NCBI GenBank assembly: GCA_965262305.1
Contig: CBDHEY010000002.1
Location: forward strand, 620,001-684,000
Length of the DNA: 64,000 nt
Direction: 5' to 3'
DNA from: CBDHEY01 sp965262305
GTDB lineage: Bacteria > Pseudomonadota > Gammaproteobacteria > Pseudomonadales > Cellvibrionaceae
Numbering within the stretch: the stretch's first letter is position 1; every line of letters begins with the position of its first letter. Below the pieces are notes generated by a model. It was not told the DNA's origin. It saw only the letters and a program-made list of their open reading frames with translations, and did not search any database. Below are positions 53,138 through 61,992 of the stretch, one piece after another. Both the position numbers and the translations under genes were made by a program.

Positions 53138-54625
53138 ATGAATAATAATGATTTACAGCTGATTCTCAACACAAATGTTTCTTTGGTTGTTATCGAAACT
53201 TACGATGAACCTCGTGCACTCGATTTGCTTAAAGGCGCGTTTCAGATCAATAACATTCCAGCATGGCGCTGGACCGTCACCGAGGGATTAGAGACATTGG
53301 GTTTTGGTGTAAAACTCATGGAGCATGAAAAGCGCACAGATCCAGATGAATTATTAATGCATATAAAATCGAGCCGACAAGCTTCTGCATTTGTACTTTG
53401 CGATTTTCACCCTTATCTCGAAGAACATAAAACGATTAGGCATTTAAAAGACATTGCTCTCGAGAGTAACCGTACAGGGCACAAAATTGTCCTTATAAGC
53501 CATGAACTAAAACTTCCTCCAGAGTTGAGTCGCTATGCGTCTTCGGTAAGACTTTCTCTGCCGGACGAAAGCGAAATACTTTCAATTGTTCGAAGTCAAG
53601 CGAGGTCTTGGGCAGAAGCAAACAAAAAATCTCGTATTAAAACAGATAATGTGACACTAAATAAATTGGTAAACAATCTTTCGGGTTTGACTCACCAAGA
53701 TGTTGAGCGATTGGCTCATTCTGCAATAGCGGATGACGGAGCAATTACGGAATCTGATTTGCCAGAGATTACACGTGCTAAATTCGAATTAATGGATATG
53801 GAAGGCGTCTTGCACTATGAGTACAGTTTGGCTCACCTAAAAGATGTTGGAGGCCTAAACGGTTTAAAAGGTTGGCTAGCCGAGCGAAAAGATGCGGTAC
53901 TAGAACCCGTATGTATCGACGAGCCTTTTCTAGATGCTCCGAAGGGAGTGCTTTTATTTGGCGTGCAAGGTGGAGGTAAAAGCCTTGCGGCCAAAGCAAT
54001 CGCTGGAATATGGGGCTTACCTTTATTACGTTTAGACATGGCGAGTCTATTTAATAAGTTTATTGGCGAAACGGAAAAGAACCTTAGAAAATCTTTAGAA
54101 CTTGCAGATCTTATGGCGCCTTGTGTACTGTGGATGGATGAAATTGAGAAAGGGCTCGCCAACGATAGCTCAGATAATGCAACAGGAAAACGTCTTCTGG
54201 GTACGTTGTTGACATGGATAGCAGAAAGAAAGAGTCGCGTTTTTATGGTGGCCACAAGCAACGACATTAGCATTTTGCCGCCGGAATTAATGCGCAAGGG
54301 AAGATTCGACGAAGTATTTTTTGTTGATCTTCCTGATAATGAAACGAGAGAAATAATTTTTCGTATTCATATGGAAAAACGAAAAATAAACCCCGAATCT
54401 TTTGACCTCACTGTTCTTGCTCAACAAACAGAAGGCTTTACCGGTGCGGAAATTGAACAAGCTATTGTGAGTGGTATCTATTCAGCTCGGGCACAAAAAG
54501 AAAATGTTAATCAAGTGCATGTCTCTCGTGCAATCCTAAATACGCAACCTTTATCTGTCGTAATGTCGGAGAAAATTGAACGCTTGCGCTCATGGGCGAT
54601 AAAGCGAGCCGTCGCTGCAAACTAA
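53138..54625 (+). CDS. AAA ATPase, Ycf46 type
   Basis: 495 residues from the ATG at 53138; the frame extends to 53030 but overlaps the coq7 promoter region. N-terminal domain (about 1-210) with VVIETYDEPRALDLLK start, then an AAA core with Walker A GVQGGGKSLAAKA, Walker B CVLWMDEIEKGL, sensor ATSNDISILPPELMRKGRFDE (arginine finger) and the C-terminal lid. This matches Ycf46 of cyanobacteria and its proteobacterial relatives; the role is unknown, with light and carbon stress suggested for cyanobacteria. Divergent from coq7 by 85 bases. Confidence 0.85.
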   Translation: MNNNDLQLILNTNVSLVVIETYDEPRALDLLKGAFQINNIPAWRWTVTEGLETLGFGVKLMEHEKRTDPDELLMHIKSSRQASAFVLCDFHPYLEEHKTIRHLKDIALESNRTGHKIVLISHELKLPPELSRYASSVRLSLPDESEILSIVRSQARSWAEANKKSRIKTDNVTLNKLVNNLSGLTHQDVERLAHSAIADDGAITESDLPEITRAKFELMDMEGVLHYEYSLAHLKDVGGLNGLKGWLAERKDAVLEPVCIDEPFLDAPKGVLLFGVQGGGKSLAAKAIAGIWGLPLLRLDMASLFNKFIGETEKNLRKSLELADLMAPCVLWMDEIEKGLANDSSDNATGKRLLGTLLTWIAERKSRVFMVATSNDISILPPELMRKGRFDEVFFVDLPDNETREIIFRIHMEKRKINPESFDLTVLAQQTEGFTGAEIEQAIVSGIYSARAQKENVNQVHVSRAILNTQPLSVVMSEKIERLRSWAIKRAVAAN

Positions 54626-54654
54626 GTCTAATCGATCGCTTGGATATGTAAGTA

Positions 54655-54804
54655 ATTATATAGAGTGCGAGTCACAACAAATATCTTCTTGATGAGGTGG
54701 GCTGTATCTTGTTCACCACTGGTACGATTTACAATTTGGTCTTTAATCTCCTCGAAATGTGCCGAAATGTCAGTTTTGTAAGTAGTTTGAGGTGATCTAT
54801 TCAA
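54655..54804 (-). other. Short minus-strand open frame with protein-like sequence, possible relic
   Basis: Reading the minus strand from a TTG at 54804 to a stop at 54655 gives 49 residues with a balanced, protein-like composition (TDISAHFEEIKDQIVNRTS then HLIKKIFVVTRTLI). No ribosome site or ATG. It could be a remnant of a larger gene, since a stop codon lies just upstream and the segment beyond it is also compositionally coding-like in another frame. I do not recognise a family. Confidence 0.2.
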
Positions 54805-55094
54805 GTCTTTGTATCAATTCTTTGTCCACAAGGTCGCATACAGGAATGGCAGTCAGTCTTTAGCTAATATAAGCAAAATAAAGTTTCTATTTTCTTGTTT
54901 TGGCGTGTTTTTGTAACAATTTCGTAGCATTTCCTAAAGTAGACTGAAAACTCTGGGCTAGAGTACTTTATTTTTTAGACCGTTTTTTCTTTGTCGATCG
55001 CTTAAGAGTTAATCTGCTGTGGTATCGATAACTTCTAGTTCCTCTTTCTTTTTTTATAGTTTTATTTTGTCCATTTCTTTGAGGTATTTAATAC
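54805..55094. other. Intergenic region before the 5'-nucleotidase gene
   Basis: Together with the short frame at 54655-54804 it forms a 469-base stretch between the Ycf46-type gene and the nucleotidase. AT-rich, no gene, no repeat. The nucleotidase promoter should lie here, but no clear -35/-10 was fixed. Confidence 0.4.
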
Positions 55095-57014
55095 ATGATT
55101 AGGATTAAAAACACTGCGATTGTCATGTCAATGACGGCCCTTATTTTAGCTGGATGTGGTGGAGATGACGACGATTCAAATGCTGAACCAATTGAAATCA
55201 CCATTTTGCATATGAATGATCATCACTCCCACCTTTCTGCTGAAGATTTTGACTTTGATACATCGTCATTAAACTTGAGTACGACAGTTGAGGGAGGCGC
55301 AGCTGTTGAAGAGGTTGAGGTTACCTATGGTGGATTTCCCATGATGGTGAGCCTTTTTGAAAGCCTTGAAGCGGAGAGTGAAAATGTATTAAAACTTCAT
55401 GCGGGAGATGCGATCACTGGCACGCTATTTTATTCCTTGTTTGAAGGAGAAGCCGACGCGGCAATGATGAACCAAATATGCTTTGATGCATTTGCGTTGG
55501 GTAATCATGAGTTTGATGATGGTGATGCGGGATTGGCAGAATTCCTCGGAGATCTTGATACCGCAGACTGCGATACTCCTGTGTTAGCTGCTAACGTTGT
55601 TCCTGGGGAAAACTCAGCGATTGCAGACGGTTTTATCGAGCCCTATACGATCATTGAGCGAGATGGTCAAGAGATTGGTATTATTGGAATTGATATTGCT
55701 AACAAGACAAAAAACTCTTCGAGCCCAGATGAAGATACGCAGTTTTTAGATGAAACAGCAACGGCGCAAGAAAATATTGATATTCTTGAAGATATGGGAG
55801 TCAATAAAATAATATTATTGACTCACTTCCAATATGCAAATGACTTAGTACTCGCACAAGCTTTAAGAGGTGTTGATGTTATCGTTGGTGGCGACTCTCA
55901 CACTTTACTTGGTGGTGAAAATCTTGAAACGCTCGGGTTTTCTCCATCCGCGGACTACCCGACACAAGTAACAAATCTAGATGGCGAACCTGTTTGTGTT
56001 GTGCAGGCTTGGGAATATGCTCATATTCTAGGAAAGTTGGATGTAAGCTTCGATGAAAATGGTGTCGTGACTTCGTGTTCTGGCCAACCTTATATGCCAA
56101 TTGCAAACAATTTTGTTTATGAGTTTAACGATGATGAAGATCTATCGTTGGAAGGCTCCGACCAGCAAGCAGTACTTGATGCGCTCACCGCTTTCCCCGA
56201 ATTAGTTTTTACTGAAGCTGATGTGGCGACAACAGAGTTATTGGCAGGTTTTAATAGTCAGGTAGAAACGCTACAAGAACGAGTCATTGGTTCAGCTAAT
56301 GAAGATTTGTGTTTGGAGCGTTTTCCAGGTCAAGGACGTTCATCAATAGAAGGCTGTTCCGAAGACACATACGCACAAGGCAGTGATATTTCAAATATTG
56401 TTGCTAAAGCGTTTTTGACTGTTACTCCAACTGCAGATATTGCAATACAAAATGGTGGCGGTGTTCGTGAAGATGTCGAAGCTGGAGAATACACTATAGC
56501 AGACGCATTTACGCTACTTCCATTTTCCAACACGCTTGTAGTATTGGATCTTACTGGTCAGCAAATTCTTGATGTTTTAGAAGAAGCCCTCGCGTTTGGT
56601 CTTGATCCCGAAGGCTCAACGGGCGCTTATCCTTATGCTTCAGGACTGCGTTATGATGTCAATGCATCTTTGACCGAGGGAAGTCGATTTAGCAATGTTC
56701 AAGTGAATTCTCGACTTGAGGGGGATTGGGTTGATATTGATCCTACGGCTACCTATAAAGTAGTAACTAATAATTTTATTGCAGCAGGGCGTGATGGGTA
56801 TGCTACTTTTGGTGTGGTTTCCAATGCAGGTAATTTTGAAGATACATTTACCGAGTATGCACAAGGTTTTATAAATTACGTGGAAGGTTTGACAGAAAGT
56901 AACGAACAGCTGCAACGCTTACCAGCAGAGGAATATTCAACACAATCTTATGTTGACTCCGGTGGTTGTGATCACAGTGCGTCTGATGATTGTGCTGGTG
57001 ATGGTAACCTGTAA
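55095..57014 (+). CDS. 5'-nucleotidase / metallophosphatase lipoprotein
   Basis: 639 residues. Lipobox LILAGC (Cys about 21) followed by an acidic tether, so an outer-membrane or periplasmic lipoprotein. Metallophosphoesterase domain with MNDHHSHL, HAGDAITGTLFYSLFEGEADAAMMN, GNHEFDDG, LTHFQYANDLVLAQAL and GGDSHTLLGG; the 5'-nucleotidase C-terminal domain has IQNGGGVREDVEAGEYT and ILDVLEEAL. Releases phosphate and nucleosides from extracellular nucleotides; UshA/NadN family. Terminator follows. Confidence 0.92.
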   Translation: MIRIKNTAIVMSMTALILAGCGGDDDDSNAEPIEITILHMNDHHSHLSAEDFDFDTSSLNLSTTVEGGAAVEEVEVTYGGFPMMVSLFESLEAESENVLKLHAGDAITGTLFYSLFEGEADAAMMNQICFDAFALGNHEFDDGDAGLAEFLGDLDTADCDTPVLAANVVPGENSAIADGFIEPYTIIERDGQEIGIIGIDIANKTKNSSSPDEDTQFLDETATAQENIDILEDMGVNKIILLTHFQYANDLVLAQALRGVDVIVGGDSHTLLGGENLETLGFSPSADYPTQVTNLDGEPVCVVQAWEYAHILGKLDVSFDENGVVTSCSGQPYMPIANNFVYEFNDDEDLSLEGSDQQAVLDALTAFPELVFTEADVATTELLAGFNSQVETLQERVIGSANEDLCLERFPGQGRSSIEGCSEDTYAQGSDISNIVAKAFLTVTPTADIAIQNGGGVREDVEAGEYTIADAFTLLPFSNTLVVLDLTGQQILDVLEEALAFGLDPEGSTGAYPYASGLRYDVNASLTEGSRFSNVQVNSRLEGDWVDIDPTATYKVVTNNFIAAGRDGYATFGVVSNAGNFEDTFTEYAQGFINYVEGLTESNEQLQRLPAEEYSTQSYVDSGGCDHSASDDCAGDGNL

Positions 57015-57107
57015 ATCTTTAACAGATATCAACTAGTGCTACTGGTAAAATATAAATAGTTGGTATCTTGTCTCTAGTTTATTTTTTCGCGAATTATTTA
57101 TAAAATG

Positions 57108-57133
57108 AGCGCCTTTATACGAGGTGCTTTTTT
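57108..57133 (+). terminator. Rho-independent terminator after the nucleotidase gene
   Basis: AGCGCC (57108-57113) pairs with GGTGCT (57123-57128, one G-T) and is followed by T5-6. It lies between the convergent nucleotidase and lipA genes. Confidence 0.7.
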
Positions 57134-57164
57134 ATAAATATATCTAAAGTTATCGGGCTTTTAG

Positions 57165-58151
57165 TTAACTCTTAAAGTTAACGATTTCCTCCCCATGTGC
57201 TTGCTTATCAGCATGGTAAGAAGAGCGCACAAGTGGGCCACATGCCGCATGAGTGAAGCCTAAATCTTTAGCCGCTTGAGTGTATTCGTCAAATTCTGCA
57301 GGTTCAACATAACGCTTTACAGGGAGATGTTCTTTAGATGGTTGCAGATACTGCCCAATTGTTAGCATGTCAATATCATGATCGCGCATGTCTTTTAATA
57401 CTTCAATAATCTCATCTTTGGTTTCGCCGAGACCCACCATAAGCCCTGATTTTGTCAGTACGTCTGGCCGTTGAGCTTTGTATTTTTGAAGTAATTGCAA
57501 TGACCATTTGTAATTGGCTCCAGGTCTTGCTTCGCGATATAAACGAGGAATTGTTTCTAGATTATGATTAAATACATCTGGGGGTGTTTCAGACAGAATA
57601 TCAAGTGCGATATCCATTCGGCCACGAAAATCAGGTGTTAATATTTCCACCTGTAAATTGGGAGAAAGCCGTTTGGATTCTCTAATGCAATCAGCAAAAT
57701 GTTGAGCGCCACCATCACGCAAGTCGTCGCGATCTACAGACGTTATTACAACATATTTTAATTTTAATTCCGCAATGGCTTCTGCTAGGTGTGAGGGTTC
57801 GTCTTGATCGAGAGGGTTCGGTTTACCGTGCCCAACATCGCAAAAAGGGCAACGGCGAGTACAAATGTCCCCCATAATCATAAATGTCGCAGTACCACCG
57901 CCAAAGCACTCGCTTAAATTTGGGCAGTTAGCTTCTTCACAAACTGTAGATAGTTTATTTTTACGAAGTAACGATTTAATGCGGTTTACTTCTGGGGAAT
58001 TACCAATACGAATGCGTATCCAATCAGGCTTTTTTAGTGTCTGATCACTGGCGATAACTTTTACTGGAATACGTTCTACCTTATCGCCATCGCGAAGCTT
58101 TTCGCCCTGTTTTATCCGGCGTGTGCGTTTTACGGGAATAGAATCTGTCAT
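57165..58151 (-). CDS. lipA: Lipoyl synthase
   Basis: 328 residues. Radical SAM enzyme that inserts two sulfurs in octanoyl chains on E2 and H proteins. Auxiliary cluster Cys motif CEEANCPNLSEC, radical SAM CTRRCPFCDVG, and the terminal region RSSYHADKQA with its conserved Ser. Last gene of the rlpA-dacA-ybeD-lipB-lipA series. Confidence 0.97.
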   Translation of the reverse strand: MTDSIPVKRTRRIKQGEKLRDGDKVERIPVKVIASDQTLKKPDWIRIRIGNSPEVNRIKSLLRKNKLSTVCEEANCPNLSECFGGGTATFMIMGDICTRRCPFCDVGHGKPNPLDQDEPSHLAEAIAELKLKYVVITSVDRDDLRDGGAQHFADCIRESKRLSPNLQVEILTPDFRGRMDIALDILSETPPDVFNHNLETIPRLYREARPGANYKWSLQLLQKYKAQRPDVLTKSGLMVGLGETKDEIIEVLKDMRDHDIDMLTIGQYLQPSKEHLPVKRYVEPAEFDEYTQAAKDLGFTHAACGPLVRSSYHADKQAHGEEIVNFKS

Positions 58152-58179
58152 AGTCTATCTCTACAATTCATTATCAATA

Positions 58180-58815
58180 TCATTGTTCGTTTAGGGCTCT
58201 ATCTCTGAGTAATACGAGCTGCTGTTCAAAATAAGCGACAAATTTATTCCCTATACTAAACGTGTCTTCGTTATGTAATTCGAAATGGTCGCGGATCTGA
58301 GTCATTTTTAGTTGCGCAAAACCACAAGGATTAATGCGATTAAATGGTTCCAAATCCATATCAACATTGATCGCTATTCCATGAAAACTATAGCCTTTAC
58401 GGACCCTTAGGCCAAGAGAAGCTATTTTTTCGTCGTCCACATAAACACCTGGAGCATCAGGTTTTGCGTTTGATTTAATATTTAAACTCCGAAGAAGTTC
58501 AATGGTTGCATTTTCTAATGCGTTTACTAAATCTCTTACTCCAATTTTTAATCGCTTAATATCTAGCAGTGGGTATATAACAATTTGACCTGGACCATGA
58601 TAGGTTACTTGTCCACCTCGATCTGATTTAACTATTGGAATCTTTCCCGGACACAATACATGTTCAGGTTTTCCTGCTTGTCCTTGAGTAAAAACAGGCT
58701 GATGCTCCACTAACCACACTTCATCTGATGTGTGTTTATCTCTCGAATGAGTAAATGTTTTCATGTCTTGCCAGACATGTTCATAATCTTGTTTACCCAG
58801 TTCTTTTGTGATCAT
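58180..58815 (-). CDS. lipB: Octanoyl-ACP:protein N-octanoyltransferase
   Basis: 211 residues. Transfers octanoate from ACP to lipoyl domains, giving the LipA substrate. Visible: SDRGGQVTYHGPGQIVIYP, PGVYVDDEKIASLGLRVRKGYSFHG (conserved Lys) and the catalytic Cys in NRINPCGF. Precedes lipA by 28 bases. Confidence 0.96.
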   Translation of the reverse strand: MITKELGKQDYEHVWQDMKTFTHSRDKHTSDEVWLVEHQPVFTQGQAGKPEHVLCPGKIPIVKSDRGGQVTYHGPGQIVIYPLLDIKRLKIGVRDLVNALENATIELLRSLNIKSNAKPDAPGVYVDDEKIASLGLRVRKGYSFHGIAINVDMDLEPFNRINPCGFAQLKMTQIRDHFELHNEDTFSIGNKFVAYFEQQLVLLRDRALNEQ

Positions 58816-58851
58816 TAACAGTTTGTGTTAAGTACGATTGATAGAAATTTT

Positions 58852-59124
58852 TTAAAAGACCATTCGAGTTTCTTTAATTTTCTTAAGATCCTCATGAATT
58901 GCTTGAAGTTGTTGAATACCTGTTGCAGTGATAAATACAGTAATGGAAAAAAATGTGCCTTTGTTACTATCTCGCGTGGTGGTTTTTGTTCGATCAAATC
59001 CTGGAGCGTGCTCATCAAACACGGAATAAACGCTATCCATAAAACTATCAGCGGATTCGCCAATAATTTTTATTGGATAGTTTTCACATGGAAATTCTAT
59101 TTTAGGTGGTTCTTTATCTGTCAT
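58852..59124 (-). CDS. ybeD: YbeD family protein (DUF493)
   Basis: 90 residues, standard. Small ACT-like alpha/beta protein with FPCENYPIKIIGES near the start, TRDSNKGTFFSITVFITATG in the middle, and a LKKIKETRMVF end (last residue usually VL or F). Found between dacA and lipB in most gammaproteobacteria. Function not established. Confidence 0.93.
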   Translation of the reverse strand: MTDKEPPKIEFPCENYPIKIIGESADSFMDSVYSVFDEHAPGFDRTKTTTRDSNKGTFFSITVFITATGIQQLQAIHEDLKKIKETRMVF

Positions 59125-59131
59125 GAAATAA

Positions 59132-60313
59132 CTAGTTCGGGCCTGTAATCATTAACATGATAGAGTCATAAGTCCTCGAAATAAAACCCGCTTGCTCTAC
59201 CGTTGTTTGGGCAACTATATCTTGTTCTGTTATTAGTTCATCGCCGAGTTTTACAATTAGTTTTCCAAGTACTTGGCCTTTTGCTATAGGCGCTTTTATC
59301 ACGGTATCAATTTGAGTTTCGGCTTGAAGGTTTTTTTTACTATCACGTGGGATAGTTGCGATCACATCTTTTTTGACGCCTAAACTAATTTCTTTTGTAA
59401 CGCCACCCCAAACACGTTCTGTTGCAAGTGAGTCTGCAGCACCATAAAGTGTATCTGTCTGAAAGTTTCTAAACCCATAGACCAGTAATCGTTGTGATTC
59501 AGCTGCGCGAGACTGCTTTGATTTTGTCCCCATCACCACCGCAATCAAACGCATGTCGTTTTGCTTAGCAGAAGAGACCAAACAGTACCCGGCTTCTTCT
59601 GTGTGACCTGTTTTTAATCCATCAACAAACTTATTGCTGAAAAGCAATTTATTTCTATTAGGCTGGTTTATACCGTTGTATTTAAAATAACGCTCAGCGT
59701 AAATTGAATAGTGTTCTGGGTGATCTTGCACAACCGCCTGTGCTAATAGTGCAAGATCTCTTGCAGTACTTACATGTCCCTCGGCCGGCCAACCAGTTGA
59801 GTTTACGAAATGCGTATCGCGCATTCCCAATAATTTAGCTTGTTGATTCATAATATCAGCAAACGCATCTTCGCTGCCCGCGATATGCTCTGCGAGCGCA
59901 ATAGATGCATCGTTACCGGATTGAATAATAACGCCCCTCATCAAGTCAATCACACTTACTTGGGTCCGTGGCTCCAAAAACATTGTCGAACTACCACTCT
60001 TAGTACCGCCGCGGCGCCATGCATCATCACTGATTGTAACTAGTTCATTCTCTTTAACTCTCCCAGCGGCGATTTCTTCTGAAACAATATAGCTGGTCAT
60101 CATCTTAGTTAAACTTGCTGGGGGGAGGGCGAGGTCTGCGTTGTTCTCAACGAGTACTTTGCCTGTGGTGGCGTCCATCAAAAAATAGGATTTAGCCGCT
60201 AGTTCGGGTGCTGATGGGATAATAACCTGTGACGAATACACGTTTTGACTGAAAAGGACGAAAACCCCCACTAACCATGATTGAATTAGCGGATTTTTAA
60301 ATTGAGAACTCAT
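59132..60313 (-). CDS. dacA: D-alanyl-D-alanine carboxypeptidase (PBP5/6 type)
   Basis: 393 residues. Signal peptide about residues 1-27 (ending VYSS). Trims the terminal D-Ala of peptidoglycan peptides. SxxK motif PASLTKMMTS, SGN motif QSGNDASIAL and KTG motif GLKTGHTEEAG are all present. C-terminal beta domain followed by an amphipathic membrane-anchoring helix (FISRTYDSIMLMITGPN). Followed by ybeD eight bases later. Confidence 0.95.
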   Translation of the reverse strand: MSSQFKNPLIQSWLVGVFVLFSQNVYSSQVIIPSAPELAAKSYFLMDATTGKVLVENNADLALPPASLTKMMTSYIVSEEIAAGRVKENELVTISDDAWRRGGTKSGSSTMFLEPRTQVSVIDLMRGVIIQSGNDASIALAEHIAGSEDAFADIMNQQAKLLGMRDTHFVNSTGWPAEGHVSTARDLALLAQAVVQDHPEHYSIYAERYFKYNGINQPNRNKLLFSNKFVDGLKTGHTEEAGYCLVSSAKQNDMRLIAVVMGTKSKQSRAAESQRLLVYGFRNFQTDTLYGAADSLATERVWGGVTKEISLGVKKDVIATIPRDSKKNLQAETQIDTVIKAPIAKGQVLGKLIVKLGDELITEQDIVAQTTVEQAGFISRTYDSIMLMITGPN

Positions 60314-60446
60314 TGATTACTTGAACCTTAATGCCTGCTTAATTTTGTATTTTAAAGAAAAAGAGGAAGAATTACTGATTAACGGGACAAAGACGTCATT
60401 GTACCAGAAATCTATACATATTCCTCAAGCTTGAATTTTGAGGTAA

Positions 60447-61340
60447 TCACCTGTCGATTTGACGTTTATTTGATCTGTAGACGACATGAGGCGGAGGGTA
60501 ATTCTTGAGTAGTAGTGCCTGACGGAACTTCTGCAATTCAGCATTGTTATCAAATGGGCCTACCTGAACTTTAAATAGTGGCGACCGTGATTGGGATTCG
60601 TTCACACCGGGAAAAAGGACATCGATTGGGTAGTGGGTTATATTCCTTAATTCTGCTTTGAGCGCATCGGCGTGTGAAAGATTGCTGAATGCGCCAACTT
60701 GGAGGTAGGTGTTTTCTGGCAGTTGGAATCCTGCTGAGTTCTTGGGCATTGGCGCCAGTTTTTCGGATTTATGCTTTTCATCTAAAGGTTTTTCGGGCGT
60801 ATTTGCCGATTTGTATGTTTTGGGGTCAATATAGGTAACTAAGACTTTGGCGGTACCTTTTTCCACAAAACCGAGTTTCTTCGCAGCAGAGTAAGTAAGG
60901 TCAATCACCCTTTCATCGTGAAATGGCCCTCTATCATTGATACGTACGATAACTGAAAGGTTATTTTCGGTATTTGTGACTCTAACATACGATGGAATGG
61001 GTAATGTTTTGTGAGCTGCCGTCATACCGTACATATTGTATATTTCGCCATTCGACGTTCGCCTACCATGAAACTTTCGCCCATACCACGAGGCTATGCC
61101 TGTTTCGCTATAGTCTTTTGGGGATTTAATAATATGGTAAGTCTTTCCTCTTACTTTGTACGGGCTTTTATTCCCAGATTGGCTTAGGGGTTCCATCATT
61201 GGAACCGCATCTGGAATATGATCAACCCGAAGGGGTTCTTCCGGGTAGCTGTCTTTCTCTTCCACTACTCCGTAGAATTCGCAACCTGAAAATAAAACGC
61301 CTGATAAAAGCGTCAAAATTATTTTGCGCGAACGCGTCAT
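60447..61340 (-). CDS. rlpA: Septal-ring lytic transglycosylase RlpA
   Basis: 297 residues. Lipobox LLSGVLFSGC (Cys about 20). Double-psi beta-barrel with the catalytic-type GIASWYGRKFHGRRTSNGE and VRINDRGPFHDERVIDLTYSAAKKLGF; C-terminal SPOR domain (about 215-290) for denuded glycan binding at the septum. Cleaves glycan strands lacking stem peptides in Pseudomonas. Usually next to mltB and rodA-mrdA; those genes are not adjacent here. Confidence 0.94.
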   Translation of the reverse strand: MTRSRKIILTLLSGVLFSGCEFYGVVEEKDSYPEEPLRVDHIPDAVPMMEPLSQSGNKSPYKVRGKTYHIIKSPKDYSETGIASWYGRKFHGRRTSNGEIYNMYGMTAAHKTLPIPSYVRVTNTENNLSVIVRINDRGPFHDERVIDLTYSAAKKLGFVEKGTAKVLVTYIDPKTYKSANTPEKPLDEKHKSEKLAPMPKNSAGFQLPENTYLQVGAFSNLSHADALKAELRNITHYPIDVLFPGVNESQSRSPLFKVQVGPFDNNAELQKFRQALLLKNYPPPHVVYRSNKRQIDR

Positions 61341-61358
61341 TCGATTCTCATCCTTAGT

Positions 61359-61922
61359 TTATTTCGCCTTCTTTACCTTAGACTTGCGAGCGGATGTGTG
61401 CCACAAATAAGCGAAAATTACTCCGCCCAATGCGCCACCTATGTGCGCTTCGAAAGAAATGTACGCTGACACTGGTAACAACCCATAAATCATGCCACCT
61501 TCTAGTAATATCACAAGAGTTGCGTACAAAACATAGACAATTTTTTTTTCGAAAAATGCCCTAAATATTATTAGCGTCCACATTCCAAATATTACGCCAC
61601 TGGCTCCTATGTGGATTCCTGGGCGCGCGACGAGCCACACAAATAGGCCACTGAATAGCGCCAAAAAAATCAAACTACTATAAAAATAGGTTTTACCCAA
61701 ACCTACTAAGAAAAATGAAAAAAGTAAAAAGCCTATTGAATTCGAAAGTAGATGTTCAATATTACCATGAAGAAATGGCGCACTTAACACATAAAATAGG
61801 TGCTCATTAGATCTGGGCAAAACACCGAAACGACTTAAGTTCAGTGAGAAGTAATGATCCACAATAAATACGAGAATTAAAATCAATACGATGTTTATTG
61901 CCGTGCGATAGTTTTTTAGCAA
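61359..61922 (-). CDS. Small rhomboid intramembrane serine protease
   Basis: 187 residues with six membrane helices. Active-site features: HGNIEHLLSNSIGF in helix 2, the catalytic Ser108 in GASGVIFG and His160 in EAHIGGALGG. Smallest complete rhomboid core without extra helices. It lies 18 bases before rlpA on the same strand and 70 after the large ATPase gene. Confidence 0.85.
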   Translation of the reverse strand: MLKNYRTAINIVLILILVFIVDHYFSLNLSRFGVLPRSNEHLFYVLSAPFLHGNIEHLLSNSIGFLLFSFFLVGLGKTYFYSSLIFLALFSGLFVWLVARPGIHIGASGVIFGMWTLIIFRAFFEKKIVYVLYATLVILLEGGMIYGLLPVSAYISFEAHIGGALGGVIFAYLWHTSARKSKVKKAK

Positions 61923-61992
61923 TTCGGCTCCAATGGAGTTTTACTTATTTAAAAGTGCTTAAGCTTTAAAATAGTTGAATAATCAACTCAAA

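Noticed and set aside
54627..54803. Longer minus-strand gene ending at 54627
   Set aside because: On recheck, one base (T at 54660) shifts the frame and gives a stop at 54655, so the longer reading was an error.
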